From: Escherichia sp. ESNIH1
Lineage (GTDB): Bacteria; Pseudomonadota; Gammaproteobacteria; Enterobacterales; Enterobacteriaceae
Direction: 5' to 3'
Length of the DNA: 64,000 nucleotides
Assembly (NCBI GenBank): GCA_002918705.1
Contig: PQKR01000004.1
Location: 62,001 to 126,000, forward strand
The number at the start of each line of letters is the position of its first letter. Positions within the stretch are counted from its first letter, which is position 1. Below are positions 10,119-19,960 of the stretch, piece after piece. A program made the position numbers and the translations under genes. Below the pieces are notes generated by a model that did not search any database, had not been told where the DNA came from, and was given only the letters and a program-made list of their open reading frames with translations.

Positions 10119-10270
10119 TCGACATACCTTGCAATAAACAGACGCATTAAGAGATAAATTAACTGTAGACCTGACGAGACGGGAGCCGTTAAGGTTTTTC
10201 CTGAAATTGTGCTTAAGACTGAAAAACGGCGTAAAAATCGATAAAATAACGTTTTACCATTGGTCTGACC

Positions 10271-10286
10271 GGAGGCGCAACCGCTG
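10271..10286 (+). promoter_or_regulatory. Ribosome site and apparent CTG start of ychP
   Basis: GGAGG at 10271-10275 is followed by eight bases and CTG at 10284. In this frame a TGA at 10266 lies just upstream, and no ATG, GTG or TTG occurs before 10332, which lies inside the hydrophobic part of the signal peptide. The ribosome site and alignment with the E. coli N terminus both point to CTG. Confidence 0.65.
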
Positions 10287-11690
10287 AATTTACGCCCTAA
10301 CGCGCTGCTGAAAACGCGACTTCTTCTACTCTTGCTGCTGGCAGGAGGCGTGACCAATGCCCGCGCCATCTCACAGCAGACGCCGCATAATCCTTTCGAC
10401 AACGACAGCCTGCCCGATCTGGGATTAACCTCGACCGGTGATGCCAGCATAAAGAGCGTGGCCGAAGTGGCAAAAGCCTTTGGTGAAGCCAGCCAGACCG
10501 ATAACGGCCTTACCGCCGGGCAGCAGGCCCGTCAGTTTGCCTTTGGCCAGATCCGTGATGTCGTCAGCGAGAACGTGAATGAGCAGCTGGAGTCGTGGCT
10601 CTCACCCTGGGGTAACGCCAGCGTTAACGTACTCGTTAACGATGACGGACGCTTCACCGGCAGCCAGGGCAGCTGGTTTATTCCGTGGCAGGATAACAAC
10701 CGCTACCTGAGCTGGAGTCAGCTAGGATTAACCCAGCAGGATCAGGGCCTGGTAAGCAATGCCGGTATTGGCCAGCGCTGGGTCGCCGGACACTGGCTGC
10801 TGGGCTATAACACCTTCTACGATAATCTGCTGGATGAGAATTTGCAGCGGGCCGGACTGGGCGCGGAGGCCTGGGGCGAGTATCTGCGCTTCTCGGCTAA
10901 CTATTACCAGCCGCTTTCAGGCTGGGACTACTCCGGTGCAGCGGTTCAGCAGCGGCTGGCGCGGGGCTATGACGTTACCGCCCAGGCGCGTCTGCCGTTC
11001 TATGAACATATCAATACCAGCCTGAGTCTTGAGCAGTACTTTGGCGACAATGTCGATCTCTTTGACTCCGGCTCGGGCTACCACAATCCTGTCGCGGTGA
11101 ACGTCGGTGTGAACTATACCCCGGTGCCGCTGGTTACCGTCACCGCCCAGCATAAGCAGGGGGAGAGCGGAGAGACCCAGAACAACCTCGGCCTGAATCT
11201 GAACTACCGCTTCGGCGTGCCGCTCAAAAAGCAGCTTAGCGCCAGCGAGGTCGCCGAGAGCCGCTCGCTACGCGGCAGCCGCTATGACAGCCCGACGCGC
11301 AATAACCTGCCGGTGGTGGAGTATCGCCAGCGGAAAACTCTGTCGGTCTTTCTCGCTACGCCGCCGTGGGATCTCAAACCGGGCGAAACGGTACAGATGG
11401 TGGTTCAGGTCCGCAGCCGCTACGGCATCCGATCTATTACCTGGCAGGGGGATACTCAGGCACTGAGCCTGACCCCGCCGGTTAACGCCAACAGCAGTGA
11501 GGGCTGGAGCATTATCATGCCTGCCTGGAATAGCCAGGAGGGAGCCAACAATACGTGGCGTCTGTCGGTAACGGTGGAAGATGAGAAGGGGCAGCGCGTC
11601 TCCTCCAATGAGATCGCGCTCACGCTGGCCGAACCGCTGGTGAGTGCGCAGAACACCGCGCCGCGCTGGCCGCCGCTGCCGGAAGGCTGA
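10284..11690 (+). CDS. ychP: Inverse-autotransporter-like beta-barrel protein YchP
   Basis: About 468 residues from the apparent CTG start. The N terminus reads NLRPNALLKTRLLLLLLLAG, a typical signal peptide ending near TNARA. The following invasin/intimin-type barrel includes NVNEQLESWLSPWGNASV, GWNTFYDNLL-like GYNTFYDNLLDENLQRAG and NNLGLNLNYRFGVPLKKQL, and a single beta-rich domain (about 330-450) follows; there is no long passenger of Ig repeats. It matches E. coli YchP closely and is predicted in the outer membrane. If TTG at 10332 were used the signal peptide would lose its basic start. The stop is directly adjacent to the narL stop on the other strand. Confidence 0.9.
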   Translation: MNLRPNALLKTRLLLLLLLAGGVTNARAISQQTPHNPFDNDSLPDLGLTSTGDASIKSVAEVAKAFGEASQTDNGLTAGQQARQFAFGQIRDVVSENVNEQLESWLSPWGNASVNVLVNDDGRFTGSQGSWFIPWQDNNRYLSWSQLGLTQQDQGLVSNAGIGQRWVAGHWLLGYNTFYDNLLDENLQRAGLGAEAWGEYLRFSANYYQPLSGWDYSGAAVQQRLARGYDVTAQARLPFYEHINTSLSLEQYFGDNVDLFDSGSGYHNPVAVNVGVNYTPVPLVTVTAQHKQGESGETQNNLGLNLNYRFGVPLKKQLSASEVAESRSLRGSRYDSPTRNNLPVVEYRQRKTLSVFLATPPWDLKPGETVQMVVQVRSRYGIRSITWQGDTQALSLTPPVNANSSEGWSIIMPAWNSQEGANNTWRLSVTVEDEKGQRVSSNEIALTLAEPLVSAQNTAPRWPPLPEG

Positions 11691-12341
11691 TTAGAAAATA
11701 CGCTCCTGATGCACCCAGACCGCCGCCTCTACGCGGGATTTGAGCTTCATCTTCTTCAGCATATGCTTAACATGTACCTTCACGGTGCTCTCGGTGATAT
11801 CCAGACGGCGGGCGATCATCTTGTTTGGCAGCCCCTGGGCAATCAGCTTCAGAATATCGCGCTCGCGCGGCGTCAGCTGGGTTACGTCCCGGTCTGAGGT
11901 GGCGCGGTTGGCGCGCAGGCTGGCGGCCAGCACCGGCGTCAGCGCTTCGCTCAAGACCATCTCACCCGCAGCCGCCTGCTGCAAGGCTTTCAGCAAATCT
12001 TCTGGCTCCATATCCTTCAGCAGGTAGCCGTCTGCGCCGCGTTTCAGGGCGGTGACCACGTCCTCTTCGTGGTTCGAGACGCTAAAGACCACTACGCGCC
12101 CGGAGAGGGCCTTCTCCCGCAGCTTGTCCAGCGTCTCAAGCCCGTTCATGCCGGGCATATTCAAATCGAGCAGGATCAGGTCGGGATCCAGCGTCTCCGC
12201 CAGTTCGATACCCTGTTCACCATTACTGGCTTCGCCAATCACGCGGATGTCGCTCGCCATGCTGATAAGCTGCCTGACGCCGGTGCGCAGCATCGGATGA
12301 TCGTCAATCAGCAGAATGGTGGCGGGTTCCTGATTATTCAT
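11691..12341 (-). CDS. narL: Nitrate/nitrite response regulator NarL
   Basis: 216 residues as in E. coli. A receiver domain with acidic pocket DD near 13-14 and phosphoacceptor Asp59 ([13 protein letters not shown]), a linker, and a LuxR-type helix-turn-helix at about 150-210 ([25 protein letters not shown]...). Phosphorylated NarL binds heptamers like TACYNMT to activate narGHJI and narK and to repress fermentative genes such as adhE. It overlaps narX by eight bases and is the second gene of narXL. Its stop is immediately next to that of ychP, leaving no intergenic base. Confidence 0.98.
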   Translation of the reverse strand: MNNQEPATILLIDDHPMLRTGVRQLISMASDIRVIGEASNGEQGIELAETLDPDLILLDLNMPGMNGLETLDKLREKALSGRVVVFSVSNHEEDVVTALKRGADGYLLKDMEPEDLLKALQQAAAGEMVLSEALTPVLAASLRANRATSDRDVTQLTPRERDILKLIAQGLPNKMIARRLDITESTVKVHVKHMLKKMKLKSRVEAAVWVHQERIF

Positions 12342-14130
12342 GTTTGTCTCCTTGTACGGATGAGAGAAGCTTCTCGGGTATAAATGTCACTACCACCTCG
12401 GTTCCGCCGGACTCCCGCCGCCGGACCTGACAGTCTCCGCGCAGGCTCTGGGCACGATCGCGCATGATAATTAATCCGTAGTGGTTGGTGCGTTCGGCGT
12501 TTTCCGGCACGCCGCAGCCGTTGTCGGTAATGCTCACCTTCACCTGCCGTCCCTGCTGAACCGCCGTGACGGTGACCTCGCTGGCACCGGAGTGTTTCAG
12601 GGCGTTGCTCAGCGCCTCGCGGGCGATCTGCAACAGGTGGATGGCCTGATGGGAGGGCACAAAGCGCGGCGGCAGCTGGTAGTCCAGCCTGACCGGGAAG
12701 CCGAAGTGGGCGCTGTACTCCTGGCAGCTCGCCTCCAGCGCCGGACGCAGGCCCGGCTCGCTAAGCTGCAGGCGGAAGGTGGTTAACAGCTCGCGCAGCT
12801 GCGCCCAGGAGGTATTAAGCTCGTTACGGATCTGCCCCAGCAGCTGCTGGCTGGAGTCGGGCAGGCTCTCCCCTTGCATCTGTAGACAGCTGACCTGCAT
12901 CTTCATACAGGAGAGGGATTGGGCAATAGAGTCATGTAGCTCCCGGGCGATGGTGGCGCGCTCCTCCATTACCATCAGCTGCTGCTGGCGCTCCTGATGA
13001 CGATCCAGCGCCAGGGTGGCGGTAAGCTGCTCTACCAAAGTATCCACCAGCTGCTGCTGATCGTGGCTCAGGTGCCGACCGGCCGGTAGCGTCGCCAGCA
13101 GCAAACCGTACTGCATATGGTTATCCGCCAGCCGCCACTTCAGCGTCGTGCCGCCGCTGCCCGTAGGGAGGATGCCGCGTGGGCAGAGGTGACAGCCTAT
13201 ATCATCGCAGCTCATGTCCGGCTGACAGGTAAACTCCTGGCGATTCTCCTCATCTTCCACATCGTAGACGCGCAGCTCAATATCGTGCAGCAGGGTGAGA
13301 TTTTGCAGGCCGTTAAGCACCGGTGAGAGACGCTCGCACAGCGGAACCTGCATATGCAGGCGGCGGTTGGCCTGCCAGAGGAAGGAGAGGATCTCGTTTT
13401 TTTGCTCCAGCCCGGCGGTCTTCTCTTTTACCCGCTGCTCCAGCACCGCATAGCTCTGGGCCAGCTCGCTGGACATGTTATTCAGCGCCATGCCGAGCTT
13501 GGCCATCTCGTTACGCCCGCTGATATGCGCCCGCTGGGTAAAATCGCGCTGGCTGACGGCCTGGGCCATGCTCAGCAGCTGCCGCCAGGGCTGAAGCAGA
13601 CGAGCCCGCAGCCAGATCACGGTAAAGACCAGCAGCAGGGCCATAAACACCGCCATGCCGCGCTGCACCAGCAGAACGCGATCGATTCGCTGTTCGGTGC
13701 GCCGATCGAAGCTGCTTACCAGACGATCGATACGGTTCACAAAGGTGGCAACCTCGCCCGAGACGGCCGCTGCGTCCTGAGCCTGCATCAGGGCCGGAAT
13801 AAGATTGCGCTGCCAGTAACGCTGTAGTGCCTGAAGCTGGGGCAGCTGACCGTCGCGCAGTGCGGCCTGGATCAGCTCAGGGCTAAAGGCCGTGCGGGTC
13901 ATCTCATCGATCAGCGGCTGGTCGGCTTCCGTAAGCGGCATGGCGGCCAGCAGGCGGTAGCTCTGCATACGCAGCGAGCCGGCTTTATTAATAGCGTGGG
14001 CGCTGCCCTGGACCCCCTGTACCAGCCAGCCAGAGATAGCCATCCCGGTTACGCCAATGGCGGTAGAGAGCAGAACGATCAGCGCCAGCTGGTTAACCAG
14101 CGTTAACGGTGAAAAGAGGCGTTTTAGCAT
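12334..14130 (-). CDS. narX: Nitrate/nitrite sensor histidine kinase NarX
   Basis: 598 residues from ATG at 14130, the E. coli length; a GTG twelve bases earlier is only one base from AGGAG and is not preferred. Inner-membrane sensor: TM1 near 14-36, a periplasmic domain containing the P-box [18 protein letters not shown] which binds nitrate and nitrite, TM2 near 150-172, HAMP, a central cysteine-rich cluster ([18 protein letters not shown]), and a HisKA_3 kinase with the phosphoacceptor in [12 protein letters not shown] and ATPase boxes ending [11 protein letters not shown]. It phosphorylates NarL. It is divergent from narK over a 309-bp control region. Confidence 0.97.
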   Translation of the reverse strand: MLKRLFSPLTLVNQLALIVLLSTAIGVTGMAISGWLVQGVQGSAHAINKAGSLRMQSYRLLAAMPLTEADQPLIDEMTRTAFSPELIQAALRDGQLPQLQALQRYWQRNLIPALMQAQDAAAVSGEVATFVNRIDRLVSSFDRRTEQRIDRVLLVQRGMAVFMALLLVFTVIWLRARLLQPWRQLLSMAQAVSQRDFTQRAHISGRNEMAKLGMALNNMSSELAQSYAVLEQRVKEKTAGLEQKNEILSFLWQANRRLHMQVPLCERLSPVLNGLQNLTLLHDIELRVYDVEDEENRQEFTCQPDMSCDDIGCHLCPRGILPTGSGGTTLKWRLADNHMQYGLLLATLPAGRHLSHDQQQLVDTLVEQLTATLALDRHQERQQQLMVMEERATIARELHDSIAQSLSCMKMQVSCLQMQGESLPDSSQQLLGQIRNELNTSWAQLRELLTTFRLQLSEPGLRPALEASCQEYSAHFGFPVRLDYQLPPRFVPSHQAIHLLQIAREALSNALKHSGASEVTVTAVQQGRQVKVSITDNGCGVPENAERTNHYGLIIMRDRAQSLRGDCQVRRRESGGTEVVVTFIPEKLLSSVQGDKHE

Positions 14131-14197
14131 ATACGGCAACACTCCTGGCCCGGCAGGTCACCGGGGGTGGGGCTATTTTCGGCTATACCCTGGAGTA

Positions 14198-14224
14198 TAC
14201 CCATACCCCAAAAGAGTTACTCCT
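14198..14224. promoter_or_regulatory. Candidate NarL heptamers upstream of narK
   Basis: TACCCAT (14198-14204), TACCCCA (14204-14210) and TACTCCT (14218-14224) resemble the NarL consensus TACYNMT. They lie about 190-215 bp before the inferred narK transcription start, in the narX-narK divergent region (14131-14439). Confidence 0.55.
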
Positions 14225-14366
14225 TTATTGTCGACCCTTGCACCGGCTGATGAGCGAAGCGTGGCAAATGCGTCACCAGCGTGAAAAACCACAGCTTTTC
14301 TGCCGGTTTCCCCTGCTCATTAAGGAGTAGGGCGGTTTTAGCACCGCTGAAATGGCGACTTTTCCT

Positions 14367-14407
14367 TTGATTTATATCAACTTAAGCGCAGGCGTAAACC
14401 CTATGGT
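14367..14407 (+). promoter_or_regulatory. FNR-dependent narK promoter
   Basis: TTGATTTATATCAA at 14367-14380 is a perfect FNR palindrome (TTGAT-N4-ATCAA). A -10-like TATGGT lies at 14402-14407, giving a start near 14414-14415 and placing the FNR centre close to -41, the class II position. Confidence 0.85.
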
Positions 14408-14439
14408 GGCAGGGGTTAAATCCCTTATCAGAGGTGTCT

Positions 14440-15834
14440 ATGAGTCACTCTTCAATACCTGAAAGGACCACCGGAGCCGTTATTACCGACTGGCGACCGG
14501 AGGATCCTGCTTTCTGGCAGCAGCGTGGCCAGGCCGTGGCGAGCCGCAATCTGTGGATCTCCGTGCCCTGTCTGCTGCTGGCGTTTTGCGTCTGGATGTT
14601 GTTCAGCGCCGTGGCGGTTAATCTAAACAAAGTTGGCTTCAATTTTACGACCGATCAGCTTTTCATGTTAACCGCGCTACCCTCGGTCTCCGGGGCGCTG
14701 CTGCGGGTGCCGTACTCGTTTATGGTGCCTATTTTCGGCGGTCGTCGCTGGACCGCGTTCAGTACCGGGATCATGATTATTCCCTGCGTCTGGCTGGGCA
14801 TTGCCGTCCAGGACACCAGTACGTCGTTTACCACCTTTATCATCATCTCCCTGCTCTGCGGTTTTGCCGGGGCGAACTTCGCCTCCAGCATGGCGAACAT
14901 CAGCTTCTTCTTTCCCAAGCAGAAGCAGGGTGGCGCCCTGGGGATCAACGGCGGGCTGGGTAACCTCGGCGTGAGCGTCATGCAGCTGCTGGCCCCGCTG
15001 GCGATCACCTTCTCGCTGTTTGCCTTTTTTGGCGCGACTGGCGTGCAGCAGGAGGATGGCTCTATGCTCTACCTGGAGAACGCTGCCTGGATCTGGGTAC
15101 CTTTCCTGATTGTCTTTACCCTCGCAGCCTGGTTTGGCATGAACGAGCTGGCGACCTCTAAAGCCTCGCTGCGCTCGCAGCTGCCGGTGCTTAAGCGGGC
15201 GCATCTGTGGATCCTGGGCTTTCTCTACCTGGCCACCTTCGGCTCGTTTATTGGTTTTTCAGCGGGCTTTGCGATGCTGTCCAAAACCCAGTTTCCTGAC
15301 GTCAACGTCCTGCACTTTGCCTTCTTTGGCCCGCTGGTAGGGGCGCTGGCCCGTTCAGCGGGTGGGGCGCTCTCTGACCGACTGGGCGGCGTTCGCGTGA
15401 CGCTGGTGAACTTTGTTGCGATGGCCATCTTCAGCGCGCTGCTGTTCCTGACCCTGCCGTCAGCAGGAAGCGAGGGGAACTTTAGCGCCTTCTTCGCCGT
15501 CTTCCTGATGCTGTTCCTTACTGCCGGGCTGGGCAGCGGCTCCAGCTTCCAGATGATCTCGGTGATCTTCCGCAAGATGACGATGGAGCGGGTGAAGGCC
15601 AAGGGCGGCACCGAGGAGCAGGCGCTGCGTGAGGCGGCGACCGATACGGCGGCGGCGCTCGGGTTTATCTCGGCCATCGGCGCGATTGGCGGCTTCTTTA
15701 TTCCGAAAGCCTTTGGTACCTCGCTGGCGCTGACCGGCTCCCCGGCCGGGGCAATGAAAGTGTTTCTCGTGTTCTATATCGCCTGCGTGTTTATCACCTG
15801 GGTGGTGTACGGACGTAAAGCTAAAACAAAATAA
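14440..15834 (+). CDS. narK: Nitrate/nitrite antiporter NarK
   Basis: 464 residues against 463 in E. coli. A major-facilitator inner-membrane protein with twelve hydrophobic segments that brings nitrate in and exports nitrite for the Nar reductase. The nitrate signature glycine-rich helices are visible as CGFAGANFASSMANISFFFPKQKQGGALGINGGLGN (in pieces, about 140-176) and ATDTAAALGFISAIGAIGGFF near 395-415; substrate-binding arginines lie in RVPYSFM and LARSAGGALSDRLGG. Start ATG at 14440 fits AGAGG five bases upstream; the GTG six bases earlier does not. Control is by FNR and NarL from the upstream region. Confidence 0.98.
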   Translation: MSHSSIPERTTGAVITDWRPEDPAFWQQRGQAVASRNLWISVPCLLLAFCVWMLFSAVAVNLNKVGFNFTTDQLFMLTALPSVSGALLRVPYSFMVPIFGGRRWTAFSTGIMIIPCVWLGIAVQDTSTSFTTFIIISLLCGFAGANFASSMANISFFFPKQKQGGALGINGGLGNLGVSVMQLLAPLAITFSLFAFFGATGVQQEDGSMLYLENAAWIWVPFLIVFTLAAWFGMNELATSKASLRSQLPVLKRAHLWILGFLYLATFGSFIGFSAGFAMLSKTQFPDVNVLHFAFFGPLVGALARSAGGALSDRLGGVRVTLVNFVAMAIFSALLFLTLPSAGSEGNFSAFFAVFLMLFLTAGLGSGSSFQMISVIFRKMTMERVKAKGGTEEQALREAATDTAAALGFISAIGAIGGFFIPKAFGTSLALTGSPAGAMKVFLVFYIACVFITWVVYGRKAKTK

Positions 15835-15853
15835 AGCACTGTTGATTATCCTT

Positions 15854-15880
15854 GCGCGGCGCAATGCCGCGCTTTTTTTT
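15854..15880 (+). terminator. Intrinsic terminator after narK
   Basis: GCGCGGC, loop GCAAT, GCCGCGC and eight T, 20 bp after the narK stop. Confidence 0.92.
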
Positions 15881-15963
15881 ACCCTGTAATTAGTTACAAC
15901 ATACTTTTAGCGGATGACGGTGAGCAGCGTAGCGATGGCATGAGAAGGGTCTGGCACAGGATC

Positions 15964-15980
15964 TACCCCCTAATACCTCT
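15964..15980. promoter_or_regulatory. Candidate NarL heptamers upstream of narG
   Basis: TACCCCC (15964-15970) and TACCTCT (15974-15980) resemble NarL heptamers and lie about 180-200 bp before the inferred narG start, the distance used in E. coli where DNA bending brings NarL to the promoter. The intervening AT-rich stretch could hold the bend site (IHF in E. coli). Confidence 0.55.
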
Positions 15981-16113
15981 GTGACGGAAATACCAGCGTA
16001 AAAAAAGCGGATTAAAGCATAAAAATCCACAAAATCAGTAAGATAAAAAATAGGGTCCTCTGCCACCTTGGTGGTAGGTAAAAAATCCACCGCTTTTGCT
16101 ATGCCTGCCTGCC

Positions 16114-16127
16114 TTGATCGTCATCAA
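16114..16127 (+). promoter_or_regulatory. FNR site of the narGHJI promoter
   Basis: TTGATCGTCATCAA is a perfect FNR palindrome. The -10 region should fall around GTTAACG (16148-16154), with transcription beginning near 16162. The narK-narG interval is otherwise non-coding. Confidence 0.87.
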
Positions 16128-16216
16128 TTCTCACGTCCTTTCAGCGCGTTAACGTCGCCTCATTCGCAGCAATGTCGCTTTCAGAGAGCCAGCAGGCTCC
16201 ACACAGGAGAAACCCG

Positions 16217-19200
16217 ATGAGTAAATTCCTGGACCGGTTTCGCTACTTCAAACAGAAGGGCGAAACCTTTGCCGATGGGCATGGCCAGATCCATGAAACA
16301 AACCGGGACTGGGAGGATGGATACCGCAACCGCTGGTCGCACGATAAAATTGTGCGCTCCACGCATGGCGTGAACTGCACCGGCTCCTGCAGCTGGAAGA
16401 TCTACGTTAAAAACGGTCTCGTCACCTGGGAGACCCAGCAGACCGACTATCCGCGTACCCGTCCAGATATGCCTAACCATGAGCCGCGCGGCTGCCCGCG
16501 TGGGGCCAGCTACTCCTGGTATCTCTACAGCGCTAACCGCCTGAAATATCCCCTGATGCGCAAACGCCTGATGAAAATGTGGCGTGAGGCGAAAGTTCAA
16601 CACAGCGATCCGGTTGCGGCATGGGCTTCTATTATTGAGGACGCCGACAAAGCGAAAAGCTTTAAGCAGGCGCGCGGCCGCGGCGGCTTTGTCCGCTCCT
16701 CCTGGCAAGAGGTTAACGAGCTGATCGCGGCCTCCAACGTCTACACCGTGAAAACCTACGGCCCGGACCGCGTGGCGGGCTTCTCGCCGATCCCGGCGAT
16801 GTCGATGGTCTCCTACGCCTCTGGCGCGCGTTACCTGTCGCTGATCGGCGGCACCTGCCTGAGCTTTTACGACTGGTACTGCGACCTGCCGCCGGCCTCC
16901 CCGCAAACCTGGGGTGAGCAGACCGACGTGCCGGAATCCGCCGACTGGTACAACTCCAGCTACATTATTGCCTGGGGCTCTAACGTTCCGCAGACCCGTA
17001 CGCCTGACGCCCACTTCTTTACCGAAGTGCGCTACAAAGGGACCAAAACCGTTGCCGTCACCCCGGACTATGCCGAGATCGCCAAGCTGTGCGATCTGTG
17101 GCTGGCGCCGAAGCAGGGCACCGATGCCGCGATGGCGATGGCGATGGGCCACGTCATGCTCCGCGAGTTCCATCTCGACAAGCCGAGCCAGTACTTTACC
17201 GACTACGTGCGTCGTTATACCGATATGCCGATGCTGGTGATGCTCGAAGAGCGCGATGGCTACTACGCCGCAGGCCGCATGCTGCGTGCCGCCGATCTGG
17301 TGGACGCCCTCGGTCAGGAGAATAATCCCGAGTGGAAAACCGTGGCCTGCAATGACAGCGGCGAGCTGATTGCACCCAACGGCTCCATCGGCTTCCGCTG
17401 GGGTGAAAAAGGGAAGTGGAATCTCGAACAGCGCGACGGTACCAGCGGGGCAGACGCCGAGCTGCGCCTGAGCCTGTTGGGCGGACACGATGATATTGCT
17501 GAGGTAGGTTTCCCGTACTTTGGTAACGAAGGGTCTGAACACTTCAACCGCGTTGAGCTGCAAAATATCCTTCTGCACAAGCTGCCGGTAAAACGCCTGC
17601 AGCTGGCGGATGGCAGCACCGCGCTGGTCACCACCGTCTACGATCTGACGATGGCGAACTACGGTCTCGACCGGGGCCTGGGCGACGCCAACGCTGCCGC
17701 CAGCTATGACGAAGTGAAAGCGTATACCCCAGCGTGGGCGGAAAAAATTACCGGCGTACCGCGGGCGCACATCATTCGTACCGCCCGGGAATTTGCTGAC
17801 AACGCCGATAAGACGCATGGTCGCTCGATGATCATCGTGGGTGCCGGTCTGAACCACTGGTTCCATATGGACATGAACTACCGTGGCCTGATCAATATGC
17901 TGGTGTTCTGCGGCTGTGTCGGCCAGAGCGGCGGCGGCTGGGCGCACTACGTAGGTCAGGAGAAACTGCGTCCGCAGACCGGCTGGCAGCCGCTGGCGTT
18001 TGCCCTCGACTGGCAGCGTCCGCCTCGCCATATGAACGGCACCTCCTTCTTCTATAACCACTCCGGCCAGTGGCGCTATGAAACCCTGACCGCACAGGAG
18101 TTGCTCTCTCCGCTGGCGGATAAGTCCCGCTACAGCGGCCATCTTCTCGACTTCAACGTCCGCGCCGAGCGCATGGGCTGGCTGCCGTCTGCGCCGCAGC
18201 TGGGCACCAACCCGCTACGCATCGCCGCGGAGGCTGAAAAAGCGGGCATGTCAGCGGTGGATTACACCGTTAAGGCGCTAAAAGAGGGCTCTATCCGCTT
18301 TGCGGCCGAACAGCCAGAGAACGGTAAAAACCATCCGCGCAACCTCTTCATCTGGCGCTCGAACCTGCTTGGCTCCTCCGGCAAAGGCCATGAGTACATG
18401 CTGAAGTACCTGTTGGGTACGGAGAACGGCATTCAGGGTAAAGATCTGGGCGTGCAGGGCGGCGTGAAGCCGGAAGAGGTGGAGTGGCATGATAACGGCC
18501 TCGACGGCAAGCTGGATCTGGTGGTGACCCTCGACTTCCGCCTGTCGAGCACCTGCCTCTACTCCGATATCGTCCTGCCGACCGCGACCTGGTATGAGAA
18601 AGACGACATGAATACCTCGGATATGCATCCGTTTATTCATCCGCTCTCTGCCGCCGTCGATCCGGCCTGGGAGTCAAAAAGCGACTGGGAGATCTATAAA
18701 GGCATCGCCCAGAAGTTCTCCGAAGTGTGCATCGGTCATCTCGGCGTCGAAACTGACGTCGTGACCCTGCCTATCCAGCACGACTCCGCCGCCGAACTGG
18801 CGCAGCCGCTGGACGTTAAGGATTGGAAAAAGGGCGAGTGCGACCTGATCCCCGGCAAAACCGCGCCGCATATCATTCCGGTGGAGCGCGACTACCCGGC
18901 AACCTTTGAGCGCTTTACCTCCATCGGCCCGCTGCTGGACAAGGTGGGTAACGGCGGCAAAGGCATTGCGTGGAACACCGAGAGCGAGATGGATCTGCTG
19001 CGCAAGCTGAACTACACCAAGGCGGAAGGCCCGGCGAAAGGCCAGCCGATGCTGAATAGCGCTATCGATGCGGCAGAGATGATCCTGACCCTTGCGCCAG
19101 AGACCAACGGCCACGTGGCGGTTAAAGCCTGGGCAGCGCTGAGCGAGTTTACCGGCCGGGATCACACCCATCTGGCGACCAATAAAGAAGAGGAGAAGAT

Positions 19201-19960
19201 CCGCTTCCGGGATATTCAGGCCCAGCCGCGCAAAATTATCTCCAGCCCGACCTGGTCCGGCCTTGAGGATGAGCATGTCTCCTACAACGCAGGCTATACC
19301 AACGTGCATGAGCTGATCCCGTGGCGCACGCTCTCCGGCCGCCAGCAGCTGTATCAGGATCACCCGTGGATGCGCGACTTTGGCGAAAGCCTGCTGGTCT
19401 ATCGTCCGCCGATTGACACCCGTTCGGTGAAAGCGGTGATGGGCGAGAAGTCTAACGGCAATCCTGAGAAGGCGCTGAACTTCATCACGCCGCACCAGAA
19501 GTGGGGGATCCACTCGACCTACAGCGACAACCTGCTGATGCTGACCCTGTCACGCGGCGGCCCGATCGTCTGGATGAGCGAGGTGGATGCCAAAGAGCTG
19601 GGCATTGAGGATAACGACTGGATCGAGGCCTTCAACAGCAACGGTGCGCTTACCGCCCGTGCGGTAGTGAGCCAGCGCGTACCGGCCGGGATGACCATGA
19701 TGTACCACGCCCAGGAGCGTATCGTGAACATTCCTGGCTCAGAGATCACCGGCCAGCGCGGGGGGATCCACAACTCGGTCACCCGTATCAGTCCGAAACC
19801 GACCCACATGATTGGCGGCTACGCCCAGCTGGCGTACGGCTTTAACTACTACGGCACGGTCGGTTCCAATCGCGATGAGTTCGTGGTGGTCCGTAAGATG
19901 AAGAACATTAACTGGTTAGATGGCGAAAACAACGACCAGGTACAGGAGAGCGCAAAATGA
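16217..19960 (+). CDS. narG: Respiratory nitrate reductase alpha subunit NarG
   Basis: 1247 residues, identical in length to E. coli NarG. The catalytic subunit faces the cytoplasm, holds the bis-molybdopterin guanine dinucleotide cofactor and the FS0 [4Fe-4S] cluster (HGVNCTGSCSWKIYVKNG, His plus Cys ligands near residues 49-66) and reduces nitrate to nitrite. The molybdenum ligand Asp lies in the conserved YNSSYIIAWGSNVPQTRTPDAHF region. The true start is ATG at 16217 after ACAGGAGAAACCCG; the frame is open 15 codons upstream but without a ribosome site. narH overlaps by four bases (ATGA). Confidence 0.98.
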   Translation: MSKFLDRFRYFKQKGETFADGHGQIHETNRDWEDGYRNRWSHDKIVRSTHGVNCTGSCSWKIYVKNGLVTWETQQTDYPRTRPDMPNHEPRGCPRGASYSWYLYSANRLKYPLMRKRLMKMWREAKVQHSDPVAAWASIIEDADKAKSFKQARGRGGFVRSSWQEVNELIAASNVYTVKTYGPDRVAGFSPIPAMSMVSYASGARYLSLIGGTCLSFYDWYCDLPPASPQTWGEQTDVPESADWYNSSYIIAWGSNVPQTRTPDAHFFTEVRYKGTKTVAVTPDYAEIAKLCDLWLAPKQGTDAAMAMAMGHVMLREFHLDKPSQYFTDYVRRYTDMPMLVMLEERDGYYAAGRMLRAADLVDALGQENNPEWKTVACNDSGELIAPNGSIGFRWGEKGKWNLEQRDGTSGADAELRLSLLGGHDDIAEVGFPYFGNEGSEHFNRVELQNILLHKLPVKRLQLADGSTALVTTVYDLTMANYGLDRGLGDANAAASYDEVKAYTPAWAEKITGVPRAHIIRTAREFADNADKTHGRSMIIVGAGLNHWFHMDMNYRGLINMLVFCGCVGQSGGGWAHYVGQEKLRPQTGWQPLAFALDWQRPPRHMNGTSFFYNHSGQWRYETLTAQELLSPLADKSRYSGHLLDFNVRAERMGWLPSAPQLGTNPLRIAAEAEKAGMSAVDYTVKALKEGSIRFAAEQPENGKNHPRNLFIWRSNLLGSSGKGHEYMLKYLLGTENGIQGKDLGVQGGVKPEEVEWHDNGLDGKLDLVVTLDFRLSSTCLYSDIVLPTATWYEKDDMNTSDMHPFIHPLSAAVDPAWESKSDWEIYKGIAQKFSEVCIGHLGVETDVVTLPIQHDSAAELAQPLDVKDWKKGECDLIPGKTAPHIIPVERDYPATFERFTSIGPLLDKVGNGGKGIAWNTESEMDLLRKLNYTKAEGPAKGQPMLNSAIDAAEMILTLAPETNGHVAVKAWAALSEFTGRDHTHLATNKEEEKIRFRDIQAQPRKIISSPTWSGLEDEHVSYNAGYTNVHELIPWRTLSGRQQLYQDHPWMRDFGESLLVYRPPIDTRSVKAVMGEKSNGNPEKALNFITPHQKWGIHSTYSDNLLMLTLSRGGPIVWMSEVDAKELGIEDNDWIEAFNSNGALTARAVVSQRVPAGMTMMYHAQERIVNIPGSEITGQRGGIHNSVTRISPKPTHMIGGYAQLAYGFNYYGTVGSNRDEFVVVRKMKNINWLDGENNDQVQESAK

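Noticed and set aside
14434-14439. GTG start of narK two codons before the ATG
   Set aside because: AGAGG is five bases from ATG at 14440 but directly abuts the GTG; E. coli NarK also begins at the ATG.
16181-18142. A 653-codon open frame antisense to narG
   Set aside because: It is a GC-driven shadow of a well-defined gene, with no family motif or ribosome site. The frames opposite oppA (34718-35962), topA (61837-63024) and sirB1 (1492-2136) were dropped for the same reason.
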